64,000 nt of DNA, from assembly GCF_000938305.1 (NCBI RefSeq), contig NZ_JYMT01000042.1, positions 434,001 through 498,000 of the forward strand. Direction: 5' to 3'. How positions within the stretch are numbered: position 1 is the first letter of the stretch; every line of letters starts with the position of its first letter. The notes under the pieces were generated by a model. The model made no database searches. It saw only the letters and a program-made list of their open reading frames with translations, and was not told the DNA's origin. This document shows positions 1-6,506 of the stretch, in pieces. The translations under genes were made by a program, and so were the position numbers. This DNA comes from Bradyrhizobium sp. LTSP885 (GTDB taxonomy: Bacteria; Pseudomonadota; Alphaproteobacteria; Rhizobiales; Xanthobacteraceae).

Positions 1-88
1 CGGCATAGTGCATCTGGAAGCCGGGAGCCCGGGTGAAATGCGGTGCGAAGGGAAAGGTGCCGTCGAATGTGGCGTCGGATCGGATCAT
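1..88 (-). CDS. Alpha/beta hydrolase, N-terminal fragment (partial)
   Basis: The first 29 codons of a minus-strand gene that runs off the left edge. The N-terminus MIRSDATFDGTFPF and the later GFQMHYA are typical of alpha/beta-fold hydrolases of the epoxide hydrolase / haloalkane dehalogenase kind, where the phrase before the first beta strand is usually MHYVDEG or similar. No catalytic residue lies inside the window. It is transcribed away from the HxlR regulator at 236-700, which suggests that the regulator controls it. Family assignment rests on a short stretch only. Confidence 0.6.
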   Translation of the reverse strand, partial: MIRSDATFDGTFPFAPHFTRAPGFQMHYA

Positions 89-107
89 GGCGGTCCTCGC
101 AGAGGGT

Positions 108-157
108 GGTTTTAGTTTGAAACCAACGTCTACCGCTTGAGGTTTCAGTTTGCAACC
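108..157. promoter_or_regulatory. Paired 17-bp direct repeats, candidate HxlR operator
   Basis: Positions 108-124 and 141-157 match at 15 of 17 bases and start 33 bp apart, about three helical turns. Each copy is a near-dyad, GGTTT-N7-AAACC in the first and GGTTT-N7-CAACC in the second. They lie between the divergent hydrolase and HxlR genes. HxlR/YodB-type regulators are winged-helix dimers that bind short dyads near their own promoters, so this is the likely operator. Binding is inferred. Confidence 0.6.
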
Positions 158-235
158 GCTATCTGTCGGGAGCGTAGCAACCGGGTCAGCGCACGGCGAT
201 CAGGGTTTGGAACAGGAAACGGCAGGCGAATCACG

Positions 236-700
236 ATGGCCAAGAGAGTGAGCCACAAGGAGTCCCTGTGCGGTGTGGCGCGGCCGCTAGACGCAATCGG
301 CGACTGGTGGTCACTCTTGATTGTCCGCGATGCCTTCGACGGTCTCCGACGGTTCGGGGAGTTTCAAAAGAGCCTGGGGCTCGCCAAGAACATCCTCTCG
401 GCCCGGCTCCGCAATCTGCTGGCGCACGGCATCATCGAGACCGTGCCCGCTCCAGACGGCGGTCCTTATCAGGAGTATGTGCTGACCGAAAAGGGCCGCG
501 GCTTGTTTCCCCTGCTGGTTGCGCTTCGGCAATGGGGCGAGGACTTCTTCTTCGAGCCTGATGAAGCGCATGTGCTCCTCGTCGACAAGAAAGCCGGCCT
601 GCCGGTGCGACGGTTGGAGCTTCGTGCGCAGGACGGACGCATCGTCGGTGCAAAGGATACTTTCGTGCGTTTGCCGCCGACATCGCCTGAGACGGAATAG
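236..700 (+). CDS. HxlR-family winged-helix transcriptional regulator
   Basis: A 154-residue MarR/HxlR-type regulator. Residues about 10-95 carry the family pattern: a Cys near the N-terminus (SLCGVARPLDAIGDWW), then LLIVRDAFDGLRRFGEFQKSLG and ILSARLRNLLAHGII, followed by the wing YQEYVLTEKG. The single N-terminal Cys is in the position used for redox or electrophile sensing in some HxlR/YodB proteins; whether it does so here is unknown. The C-terminal 55 residues vary in this family. ATG 236 is preferred because the HxlR domain begins there; the frame stays open upstream to 137 without family similarity. It is divergent from a hydrolase and preceded by paired direct repeats. Confidence 0.88.
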   Translation: MAKRVSHKESLCGVARPLDAIGDWWSLLIVRDAFDGLRRFGEFQKSLGLAKNILSARLRNLLAHGIIETVPAPDGGPYQEYVLTEKGRGLFPLLVALRQWGEDFFFEPDEAHVLLVDKKAGLPVRRLELRAQDGRIVGAKDTFVRLPPTSPETE

Positions 701-763
701 CGTTGAGGCTGACCACGGCGCGCGCTTCTGGTCGGCAACCAAATATTAACCCTCGCTGCCGCA

Positions 764-781
764 CCCTCCAGCCGTGGAGGG
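764..781 (+). promoter_or_regulatory. Perfect hairpin enclosing a Shine-Dalgarno sequence
   Basis: CCCTCCA (764-770) and TGGAGGG (775-781) form a perfect 7-bp stem with loop GCCG. The right arm contains the GGAGG ribosome site of the small gene starting at 790, so the left arm acts as an anti-Shine-Dalgarno. No U-run follows, which argues against a terminator. Translational control is inferred. Confidence 0.55.
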
Positions 782-789
782 TTCGACCA

Positions 790-951
790 ATGCAGACATT
801 CCGGATTTCGCTGAGTGATGGAACGCGGAAATTCCACACGGTGATTCAGGCCCCCGATTCCGCCTCGGCGCACATCAAGGCCACCTACTTCTTCGACACT
901 TCGAAGTGGCGGATTTTGAGTGTGGCGCTCACCGGCGCAGTGGCGGCGTAG
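790..951 (+). CDS. Small hypothetical protein, 53 aa
   Basis: It starts MQTFRISLSDGTRKF and ends VALTGAVAA. It has alternating hydrophobic and polar residues like a small beta-rich domain, with no membrane segment and no recognised motif. The start is supported by GGAGG at 776-780, nine bases before the ATG. That ribosome site is buried in a perfect hairpin (764-781), so expression may be controlled at translation. The frame is open upstream to 703, but without a ribosome site. Function unknown. Confidence 0.5.
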   Translation: MQTFRISLSDGTRKFHTVIQAPDSASAHIKATYFFDTSKWRILSVALTGAVAA

Positions 952-1223
952 TCGAAGCCCGACCACGACCTGCTGGCGGTCCAGCGCGACCGGCCATACG
1001 TTTCTCATCATACCCGTGTTCGCAACCGTCGCCCGCAAGGCGCGCGAAGTGTTGCTGCTGGAACGGCATACGGACACCAACGGCATTGTCGAGCGCGGCT
1101 GGAAGAGGAACCTGCTGCTCAACTTGTGAGCATGCTGCGGTTCCCTTGCACCCAGCCTTCGCTGACGTATAGCGGCTCCTACCCGGTTTGAGTTACAATG
1201 CTCGCGGGTGCGGAGGTGTGGCG

Positions 1224-1481
1224 ATGGCGAAAAAGGGAATCACCGGCCACGACGATTGGGTGGTCACCGAGGCCTTGGCGACAGCGCTGGTTGCCCTCGA
1301 GCAGCTCCCGTCCAAACATCAACCGCGCGCGCATATGGAGGATGTCCTGAAGCTGCTGACCGCCAAATGCAAATCTGGCGCCGTCACCCTGCATCTTGCG
1401 CAGGCCAAATGCAGATTGTTTCCCGACACTGATCCGCTGGCGATCTACGAGCAATACGGTCTCAAGGACGGACAGGGCTAG
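1224..1481 (+). CDS. Hypothetical protein, 85 aa
   Basis: The protein begins MAKKGITGHDDWVV and is mostly helical by composition (EALATALVALEQLP, MEDVLKLLTAKC). It has two Cys residues (AKCKSG and AKCRLF) and no signal or membrane segment. GGAGG at 1212-1216 lies upstream of ATG 1224. A TTG at 1188 in the same frame could extend it by 12 residues. It converges on the ferredoxin gene, with 13 bases between stops. Family not recognised. Confidence 0.55.
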   Translation: MAKKGITGHDDWVVTEALATALVALEQLPSKHQPRAHMEDVLKLLTAKCKSGAVTLHLAQAKCRLFPDTDPLAIYEQYGLKDGQG

Positions 1482-1494
1482 CGGGCGGCGTTCA

Positions 1495-1833
1495 TCAGGT
1501 GCCTGAACCTGCCGTCTCGCTGAAGAACTTCTCGAACTTGCCGTCCAAGCCCTGGAAGTCGTCGGCATCCGCAGGCGGCTCCTTCCGGTCGGAGATGTTC
1601 GGCCAGAGTCCGGCGAATTTGGCGTTGAGCGCGAGCCAGGTCTCGAGCCCTTGTTCGGTATCCGGCTTGATTGCGTCAGCCGGACATTCCGGCTCGCACA
1701 CACCGCAGTCGATGCATTCCTCGGGATGGATCACGAGCATGTTCTCCCCCTCGTAGAAGCAATCGACCGGGCACACCTCGACGCAGTCGGTGTATTTGCA
1801 CTTCACGCAGGCTTCGGTGACGACGTAGGTCAT
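1495..1833 (-). CDS. fdxA: Seven-iron type ferredoxin (FdxA family)
   Basis: A 112-residue ferredoxin beginning MTYVVTEACVKCKYTDC. It shows the FdxA pattern: an N-terminal cluster motif C-x2-C-x4-C-x3-CP (CVKCKYTDCVEVCP) and a second one, CIDCGVCEPECP, with the long C-terminal tail of the [3Fe-4S][4Fe-4S] family. It carries electrons at low potential in the cytoplasm. The start is fixed by the conserved MTYVVTE; the frame stays open upstream but there overlaps the HEAT-repeat gene. It is the last gene of a minus-strand set (flavoprotein, ferredoxin, HEAT protein, FdxA), one base after the HEAT gene stops, which suggests it serves the flavoprotein. Confidence 0.88.
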   Translation of the reverse strand: MTYVVTEACVKCKYTDCVEVCPVDCFYEGENMLVIHPEECIDCGVCEPECPADAIKPDTEQGLETWLALNAKFAGLWPNISDRKEPPADADDFQGLDGKFEKFFSETAGSGT

Positions 1834-1834
1834 C

Positions 1835-2812
1835 TCAGGCGCCCGCCCTCGCCTTCCGAGCCGCGATCTGCTGCAACGCCCAGCGCGCGTTCTTGCGCAC
1901 TTCGGGATCGGTGTCACCAGCGACCAGGGCGAGGTATGGCTCGCCGGAGGGATCGGCGATCTCGCCGAGGGCCGCCGCCGCCTCCTTGCGCAGATTGGCC
2001 TGCTCATGGGTGATGCAACCGCCGATCGGCCGCACGGCGCGGTCGAGTTTCATCTTGCCGAGGCTGCGGATCGATTTCAGCCGCACCTGCCAAAAGCCGT
2101 CGGCAAGGGCCTCGATCAGCTGGTCGGCGGCAACCGACCCGTTGGCATTGAGCCCCAACGTCTCGGCCGCCATCTCGCGCACCATCCAGTCGTCGTCCTT
2201 GAGGGCACGGGTGATCGACTCGGCCGCGGATTTCATCTGCGAGAATGCCAGCGCGCTGACGGCCGCGCGCCTGACATGGGCGTCGGAGTCGTTGATCGAC
2301 GCAGTGAGCGCCGGAATCGACTCCTCCAGCTTGAGGAAGCCGATCACGCCGATGGCCTGGACGCGCACGGCGGCGTCGCTGTCCTGCAGTGCTTCGAGCG
2401 CGGGTTTCAGCGTGTCCTTGCGTCGCAGTTCCTTTAAGCTGCGCAGCGCGCCCATCCGGACGAAGGCATGGCTGTGCCTGACCAGCGGCAGGATTGCATC
2501 CGCACAGGCCGCGTCCTTCAGCTCGGCCAGGCTGTCGGCCGCGGCAGACGCCACGATTCTTTCCGGGTCGACCAGCAACTGCACCAGCGCGATCGCACTC
2601 TCCGGCCCGTCGAATTCGCCGAGCGCCATCGCCACCTGTTGGCGCACGCCGGCATCGGGATCGGAGACCATGCCGGCAAGATGCGCGACAGCCGCCGGAT
2701 CCCCGGAATGGCCGAGCGCGATGATTGCGACGCGGCGCTCGGCCGGGTCCGCGGCCTGCAGCCGCTCGTCGGCGTCGTCGAGGTCGTCATAGGATTCGAA
2801 CGGGCTCGACAT
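1835..2812 (-). CDS. HEAT-repeat protein
   Basis: A 325-residue soluble protein made almost entirely of HEAT/PBS-lyase-type helical repeats of about 31 residues (for example VRQQVAMALGEFDGPESA, VRVQAIGVIGFLKLEES, VRRAAVSALAFSQMKSA, VRKNARWALQQIA). Such proteins are scaffolds or handle cofactor-bearing partners; there is no enzyme motif. Its ATG at 2812 lies two bases past the ferredoxin stop, and its own stop abuts the fdxA start, so the three are probably translationally coupled. The position between two ferredoxins suggests a docking or maturation role for the flavoprotein complex. That role is inferred. Confidence 0.85.
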   Translation of the reverse strand: MSSPFESYDDLDDADERLQAADPAERRVAIIALGHSGDPAAVAHLAGMVSDPDAGVRQQVAMALGEFDGPESAIALVQLLVDPERIVASAAADSLAELKDAACADAILPLVRHSHAFVRMGALRSLKELRRKDTLKPALEALQDSDAAVRVQAIGVIGFLKLEESIPALTASINDSDAHVRRAAVSALAFSQMKSAAESITRALKDDDWMVREMAAETLGLNANGSVAADQLIEALADGFWQVRLKSIRSLGKMKLDRAVRPIGGCITHEQANLRKEAAAALGEIADPSGEPYLALVAGDTDPEVRKNARWALQQIAARKARAGA

Positions 2813-2814
2813 GA

Positions 2815-3048
2815 TCACCTCAACAGATAGGGAATGTTGACGGTCACGGCGCCGGTCGGGCAATCCGCTTCGCAGGGCATGCAGTACCAGCACTCGTCAT
2901 AGGCCATGTAGGCCTTGCCGGTCATGTCGCTGATCCGGAGCACGTCGAGCGGGCAGACGTCGACGCACACAGTGCAGCCCTTGTCGGCAATGCACTTGGC
3001 GTCGTCGACGACGACGGGCACCGAGGTCTGGTAGGTCGCGAGGGGCAT
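2815..3048 (-). CDS. AprB-like 2[4Fe-4S] ferredoxin
   Basis: A 77-residue ferredoxin with two cluster motifs. The first is CIADKGCTVCVDVCP, with an insertion between the first Cys residues as in AprB. The second is CWYCMPCEADCP, with the W-Y/E-C feature of the AprB subunit of APS reductase. It lacks the long C-terminal tail that AprB uses to wrap around AprA. It lies between the flavoprotein (31 bases upstream) and the HEAT gene (2 bases downstream). The likely role is electron transfer to or from the flavoprotein FAD. It is an AprB relative by pattern, not proof of APS reduction. Confidence 0.85.
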   Translation of the reverse strand: MPLATYQTSVPVVVDDAKCIADKGCTVCVDVCPLDVLRISDMTGKAYMAYDECWYCMPCEADCPTGAVTVNIPYLLR

Positions 3049-3078
3049 CGTTCAATCTCCTGTCAGTTACGGCTGGCA

Positions 3079-4824
3079 TCACGCGGTGGCGCGGATGCGC
3101 TGCTTGTCGTAGAGGTCCTTCTCGTCGTCCGCGATCGGAACGACATAGGGCTGCACGTCACGCTTCTCGCTGGTCATCCGGCCGTCCTTCTTGCTCAGCA
3201 GCGTGTGGCAGAACCAGTTCTCGTTGTCTTTCTCCGGGAAATCCGTGCGCAAGTGATAGAGGCCCCAGCGGCTCTCCTCGCGGTAGAGCGAGGAATGGGC
3301 CGCCATGTCGGCACAATCGAGGATCGACTGGGTCTCCAGCGCGCGCAGCAATTCGTGGGAGTTGCGCGCGATCATGCGCTGCTCCATGTCCTCGCGCACT
3401 TCGGCGAGGCGCCGCTGGCCGAGCTCGAACTTGCGAGTGACCTTCGGCGGCTGCAGATAATCATTCACCAGGCGGCGCGCCTTGTACTCGATCTGGTTCG
3501 GCGGGATGCCGTCGTCGCGCCTGGTCGGTGCCATCACGCGATCGCGCTCCTTCGCGACATCGGCAGCATCGAAATCCGCAAAATCGTGATTGTCGGCGAA
3601 CTCCATCGCATCGGTGCCGGCAACCGCGCCGTTGGTGAAGGCGCCCAGCATGTAATTGTGCGGCACGCTCGCCATGTCGCCGGCGGCATAGAGACCCGGC
3701 ACGGTGGTGCGGGCGAAATCATCGACGAAGACGCCGGAGGCACTGTGGCCCGAACAGAAGCCGATTTCGGAGATGTGCATCTCGATCGATTCGGTGCGGT
3801 AGTCGTTGCCACGTCCCTTCTGGAACAATCCCCGCGTCGGCCGCTCGACCTTGTGCAACGTCGACTCAATCTCCTCGATCGTCTTCTCGTGGAGATGCTT
3901 GAGCTGCAGGAACACCGGTCCCTTGCCGGACAACAGCTCGTTGTAGAATTCGAGCATCATCTGGCCCGACCAGTAGTCGCACTCGATGAACCGCGAGCCC
4001 TCATTGTTGGCGGTATAGGCGCCGAAGGGACCAGCCACATAGGCGCAGGCCGGGCCGTTGTAGTCCTTGATCAGCGGATTGATCTGGAAGCATTCGAGGT
4101 TCGCGAGCGCTGCACCCGCATGATAGGCCATCGCGTAACCGTCGCCGGAATTCGCTGCGTTTTCGTAGGTGCCGAACATGTAGCCCGACGTCGGCAGGCC
4201 GAGACGGCCCGCCGCGCCCATGCAGAGGATCACGGCCTTGGCCTTGATCACCAGCAATTCGGCGGTCCGCGTGTTGACGCTGATCGCGCCGGCGACGCGG
4301 CCGTCGCTTCCCGTCAAAAGGCGCGTCGCCATGTAGCGGTTGGAGATCAGGATGCGGGCGCGGCGGAGTTGGCGGTAGAGTGCCTTCTTGACCGTGTCGC
4401 CGTTCGGCATCGGCAGCACATAGGTGCCGATGTGATGCACCTTCTTGACCGCGTAGTCGCCGTTCTCGTTCTTAAGGAAACGGATGCCGAAGCTGTCGAG
4501 TTCCTCGATGATCCCGTAGCAGTTCTGCGCGTATTTATAGACCGCCTTCTGATCGACGATGCCGTCGTTGGCGATGGTGATTTCCTTGGTGTACTGCTCG
4601 GGCGTCGCGTAGCCGGGAATGACGGCGTTGTTCAAGCCATCCATGCCCATCGAGATCGCGCCGGAGCGTTTGACGTTCGCCTTCTCCAGCAGAACGACGT
4701 TGGCCTTGGGATTCCTGAGCTTCGCCTTCAACGCCGCCATCGGGCCGGCAGTGCCGCCGCCGATCACCAGCACGTCGCAGGACACCTCCGACATTCCATC
4801 GACTATCTCGTCCATTGCCATCAT
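3079..4824 (-). CDS. AprA / fumarate-reductase-like FAD flavoprotein
   Basis: A 581-residue member of the succinate dehydrogenase / fumarate reductase / AprA flavoprotein superfamily. The dinucleotide-binding motif VIGGGTAGP is at residues 20-28. An active-site-like HSASG is at about 360-364, the FAD motif LYAAGDM at about 379-384, and the C-terminal helical region has YREESRWGLYHLRTDFP typical of the family. Four features point to an AprAB-like unit rather than a membrane Frd/Sdh: no signal peptide, a cytosolic ferredoxin partner, no membrane anchor genes and no FrdB-type subunit. ATG codons occur at 4824, 4821 and 4815; AGGAG spacing favours 4821. The substrate is unknown. It heads a four-gene operon and is divergent from DUF971, a Crp regulator and an ABC importer. 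Confidence 0.82.
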   Translation of the reverse strand: MMAMDEIVDGMSEVSCDVLVIGGGTAGPMAALKAKLRNPKANVVLLEKANVKRSGAISMGMDGLNNAVIPGYATPEQYTKEITIANDGIVDQKAVYKYAQNCYGIIEELDSFGIRFLKNENGDYAVKKVHHIGTYVLPMPNGDTVKKALYRQLRRARILISNRYMATRLLTGSDGRVAGAISVNTRTAELLVIKAKAVILCMGAAGRLGLPTSGYMFGTYENAANSGDGYAMAYHAGAALANLECFQINPLIKDYNGPACAYVAGPFGAYTANNEGSRFIECDYWSGQMMLEFYNELLSGKGPVFLQLKHLHEKTIEEIESTLHKVERPTRGLFQKGRGNDYRTESIEMHISEIGFCSGHSASGVFVDDFARTTVPGLYAAGDMASVPHNYMLGAFTNGAVAGTDAMEFADNHDFADFDAADVAKERDRVMAPTRRDDGIPPNQIEYKARRLVNDYLQPPKVTRKFELGQRRLAEVREDMEQRMIARNSHELLRALETQSILDCADMAAHSSLYREESRWGLYHLRTDFPEKDNENWFCHTLLSKKDGRMTSEKRDVQPYVVPIADDEKDLYDKQRIRATA

Positions 4825-5147
4825 CAGCTCCTGGTTCGCAACGTGACAGCAGCTTTGTTCAGCGCCGTCAGCAGCGATAGCAATTAGTTGTCACGGGCGA
4901 GAGAATGGCGAGGTTTGGCTCAATTGATCAAATCGGAGCCAACCGGTTGAATAACAATGCAGCATACGCAATTCGCGTGTTCGAGGCGCCCAAGGCGAAT
5001 CTATCCTTCGCGTCGCCAATCCCGTGGCTTGTCGTTCTCCAAGGCTGGAGGGTTGCAACCGAGTCGTTGTTATTTGCGCCTGCGTGCAATTAGTTGCTAT
5101 TGCAGCGACCGTTCCTCTCTTATTTTGCACCTGAGGAGATAGTTGCG
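4825..5147. promoter_or_regulatory. Divergent promoter region with two GCAA-N4-TTG(C/T) sites
   Basis: This 323-bp gene-free stretch separates the flavoprotein operon from DUF971 and is poorer in GC than its surroundings. The 11-mer GCAATTAGTTG occurs twice, at 4880-4890 and 5086-5096. Each sits in a dyad, GCAA-N4-TTGT at 4880-4891 and GCAA-N4-TTGC at 5086-5097. They lie about 55 and 50 bases from the two flanking start codons. A related inverse copy lies before the importer at 6410. They are candidate operators for the Crp/Fnr regulator at 5562. No Fnr consensus box is present. Confidence 0.5.
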
Positions 5148-5447
5148 ATGACAATGACGGTTGCACCGACCGTGACAGGGTATGACGTCAGCCCTGATCT
5201 GGACTCGTTGTCGATAGCGACATCCCATGGCGACAGCATCACGCTGTCGGCCGAAAAGTTGCGGATGGCCTGCAAGTGCGCGCATTGTCTTCGCGCCCGT
5301 TATGACGATCGCTTCCCCGCGGGTTTTCCGGGCCTCGCCATCGTCGAGGTGGCCGATCTCGGCTACGGATTGAACATCGCTTTCTCCGATGGTCATAACC
5401 GTGGGATCTATCCGAAGAGCTACCTTCTGGATCTCGCCAGCCATTGA
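5148..5447 (+). CDS. DUF971 domain protein
   Basis: A 99-residue single-domain DUF971 protein. It has the family features ITLSAEKLRMACKCAHC (with Cys residues), then GLAIVEVADLGYGLNIAFSDGHNRGIYPKSYLLDL. The last phrase matches the gamma-butyrobetaine hydroxylase N-terminal fold, which ends in H-x-x-G-I-Y/F. The fold contains a Cys-rich or zinc-like site and is often found near Fe-S assembly (ApbC/Mrp) genes. Here it precedes a Crp regulator and an importer and is divergent from a flavoprotein-ferredoxin operon. GAGGAG at 5133-5138 supports ATG 5148. Its biochemical role is unknown; a link to Fe-S handling is inferred. Confidence 0.85.
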   Translation: MTMTVAPTVTGYDVSPDLDSLSIATSHGDSITLSAEKLRMACKCAHCLRARYDDRFPAGFPGLAIVEVADLGYGLNIAFSDGHNRGIYPKSYLLDLASH

Positions 5448-5561
5448 TTTTGCTGGCCTTTCAGTCCCGTTTCGAACTTGCTTTGCGGCGGCTCGCCGTC
5501 CTTGGTCTGGCATGAAGCTTGCTGCTTTCTGGATCAGTTCCAGATGAACCGGAGGCAGGTC

Positions 5562-6341
5562 ATGTTGCTCCATGCGGCCAATGCTATCAGCGGCAGCGTG
5601 ACTCCCGGCACCGCCAAGACGCCCGGCGGCACCTCGCTGCTGCTCACCGAGAATCAGCAGGCGATCGGCGGTCCTCCGCCGCTGATGGACAAGCTGACGC
5701 CGCGCGAACGCGAACTCGTGCTCAAGTCGGGCCGCCGCAAGGTGCTCAATCGCGGACAGACCTTGTTTAGCCAGGGCGCCAAGCATGACGGCATCTATCT
5801 GATCGAGAGCGGCCGTGTCCGCGTGTTCTACATCTCGCCGCTCGGTCGCGAGATCACGCTGGCCTATTGGCATGTCGGCAATTTCGTCGGCGGACCGGAG
5901 GTGTTCGAGGGCGGCACGCATCAATGGTCCGGCGTTGCCGCCAGCAATTGCGCCGTCGTGCAGCTTCCGGGGCGCGAGCTGCGGACGCTCGCCACCGAAA
6001 TCCCCAATCTGGCAATCGGCCTGATCGAGGGACTGACCTTCAAGGGCAAATGCTATTCCGCGCTTGCCCAGATGCTCGGAACGCGTTCGATCACCCAGCG
6101 CCTGGCGCACCTCCTGCTGCACCTGATGGACCTCTATGGCGTCGAGGATCCCGACGGCACGCTGATCGCGGCGGCCTTCACGCATGCGGATATCGCCCAC
6201 ATGGTCGGCGCCACCAGGCAATGGGTGACGATCAGCCTGAAGCGGATGCAGGACAAGCAGGTCGTGCTGACCAAGCGTTCCCAAATCGTGGTCTGCCGGC
6301 CCGACCTGCTGGAGGAGATGCGCGGCCAGGCGGCGGATTAA
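5562..6341 (+). CDS. Crp/Fnr-family transcriptional regulator
   Basis: A 259-residue regulator with a cyclic-nucleotide-binding-like beta barrel (about residues 55-150; GQTLFSQGAKHDGIYLIESGRVRV) and a C-terminal winged helix (FTHADIAHMVGATRQWVTISLKRM). The N-terminal Cys cluster of Fnr/FnrN is absent, so direct [4Fe-4S] oxygen sensing is unlikely. The recognition helix TRQWVTISL differs from Crp and Fnr, so the DNA target should differ as well. GGAGG at 5551-5555, six bases before ATG 5562, fixes the start. It is probably the local regulator of the flavoprotein operon and importer, given its position between them. Confidence 0.87.
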   Translation: MLLHAANAISGSVTPGTAKTPGGTSLLLTENQQAIGGPPPLMDKLTPRERELVLKSGRRKVLNRGQTLFSQGAKHDGIYLIESGRVRVFYISPLGREITLAYWHVGNFVGGPEVFEGGTHQWSGVAASNCAVVQLPGRELRTLATEIPNLAIGLIEGLTFKGKCYSALAQMLGTRSITQRLAHLLLHLMDLYGVEDPDGTLIAAAFTHADIAHMVGATRQWVTISLKRMQDKQVVLTKRSQIVVCRPDLLEEMRGQAAD

Positions 6342-6409
6342 TTCCTGTGCTCATCGGATTGGCTGCCCGCAGCAAATCTGCCCAACCGGTGTGCATCGGC
6401 CCTTTCCCG

Positions 6410-6421
6410 GCAACTAATCGA
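6410..6421. promoter_or_regulatory. Inverse copy of the island's ATTAGTTGC motif
   Basis: GCAACTAAT (6410-6418) is the exact reverse complement of ATTAGTTGC found at 5089-5097, and nearly so of 4883-4891. Only one half of the GCAA-N4-TTGC dyad is kept here (GCAA-N4-TCGA). It lies about 86 bases before the importer's binding-protein start. Confidence 0.4.
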
Positions 6422-6506
6422 CCGTGAGGACAAGTCCGCATTTGCCCGGATCACCGGCGCAACCAATCATGGCAGCATCGGCATATCCAACCGAGCGAGG
6501 ATGAGA

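Noticed and set aside
3079..4824. Succinate dehydrogenase or fumarate reductase subunit A
   Set aside because: There are no B, C or D subunits; the partner is a small AprB-like ferredoxin, and cytosolic location is indicated.
3205..4887. 560-codon open frame antisense to the AprA-like flavoprotein
   Set aside because: It mirrors the flavoprotein gene, has His/Arg/Val-rich low-information translation and no family pattern; a by-product of high GC and codon bias.
4924..4931. TTGATCAA as a possible Fnr/FixK box before the flavoprotein and DUF971 genes
   Set aside because: The half-sites touch without the four-base spacer required by TTGAT-N4-ATCAA, and it is not repeated upstream of the importer.
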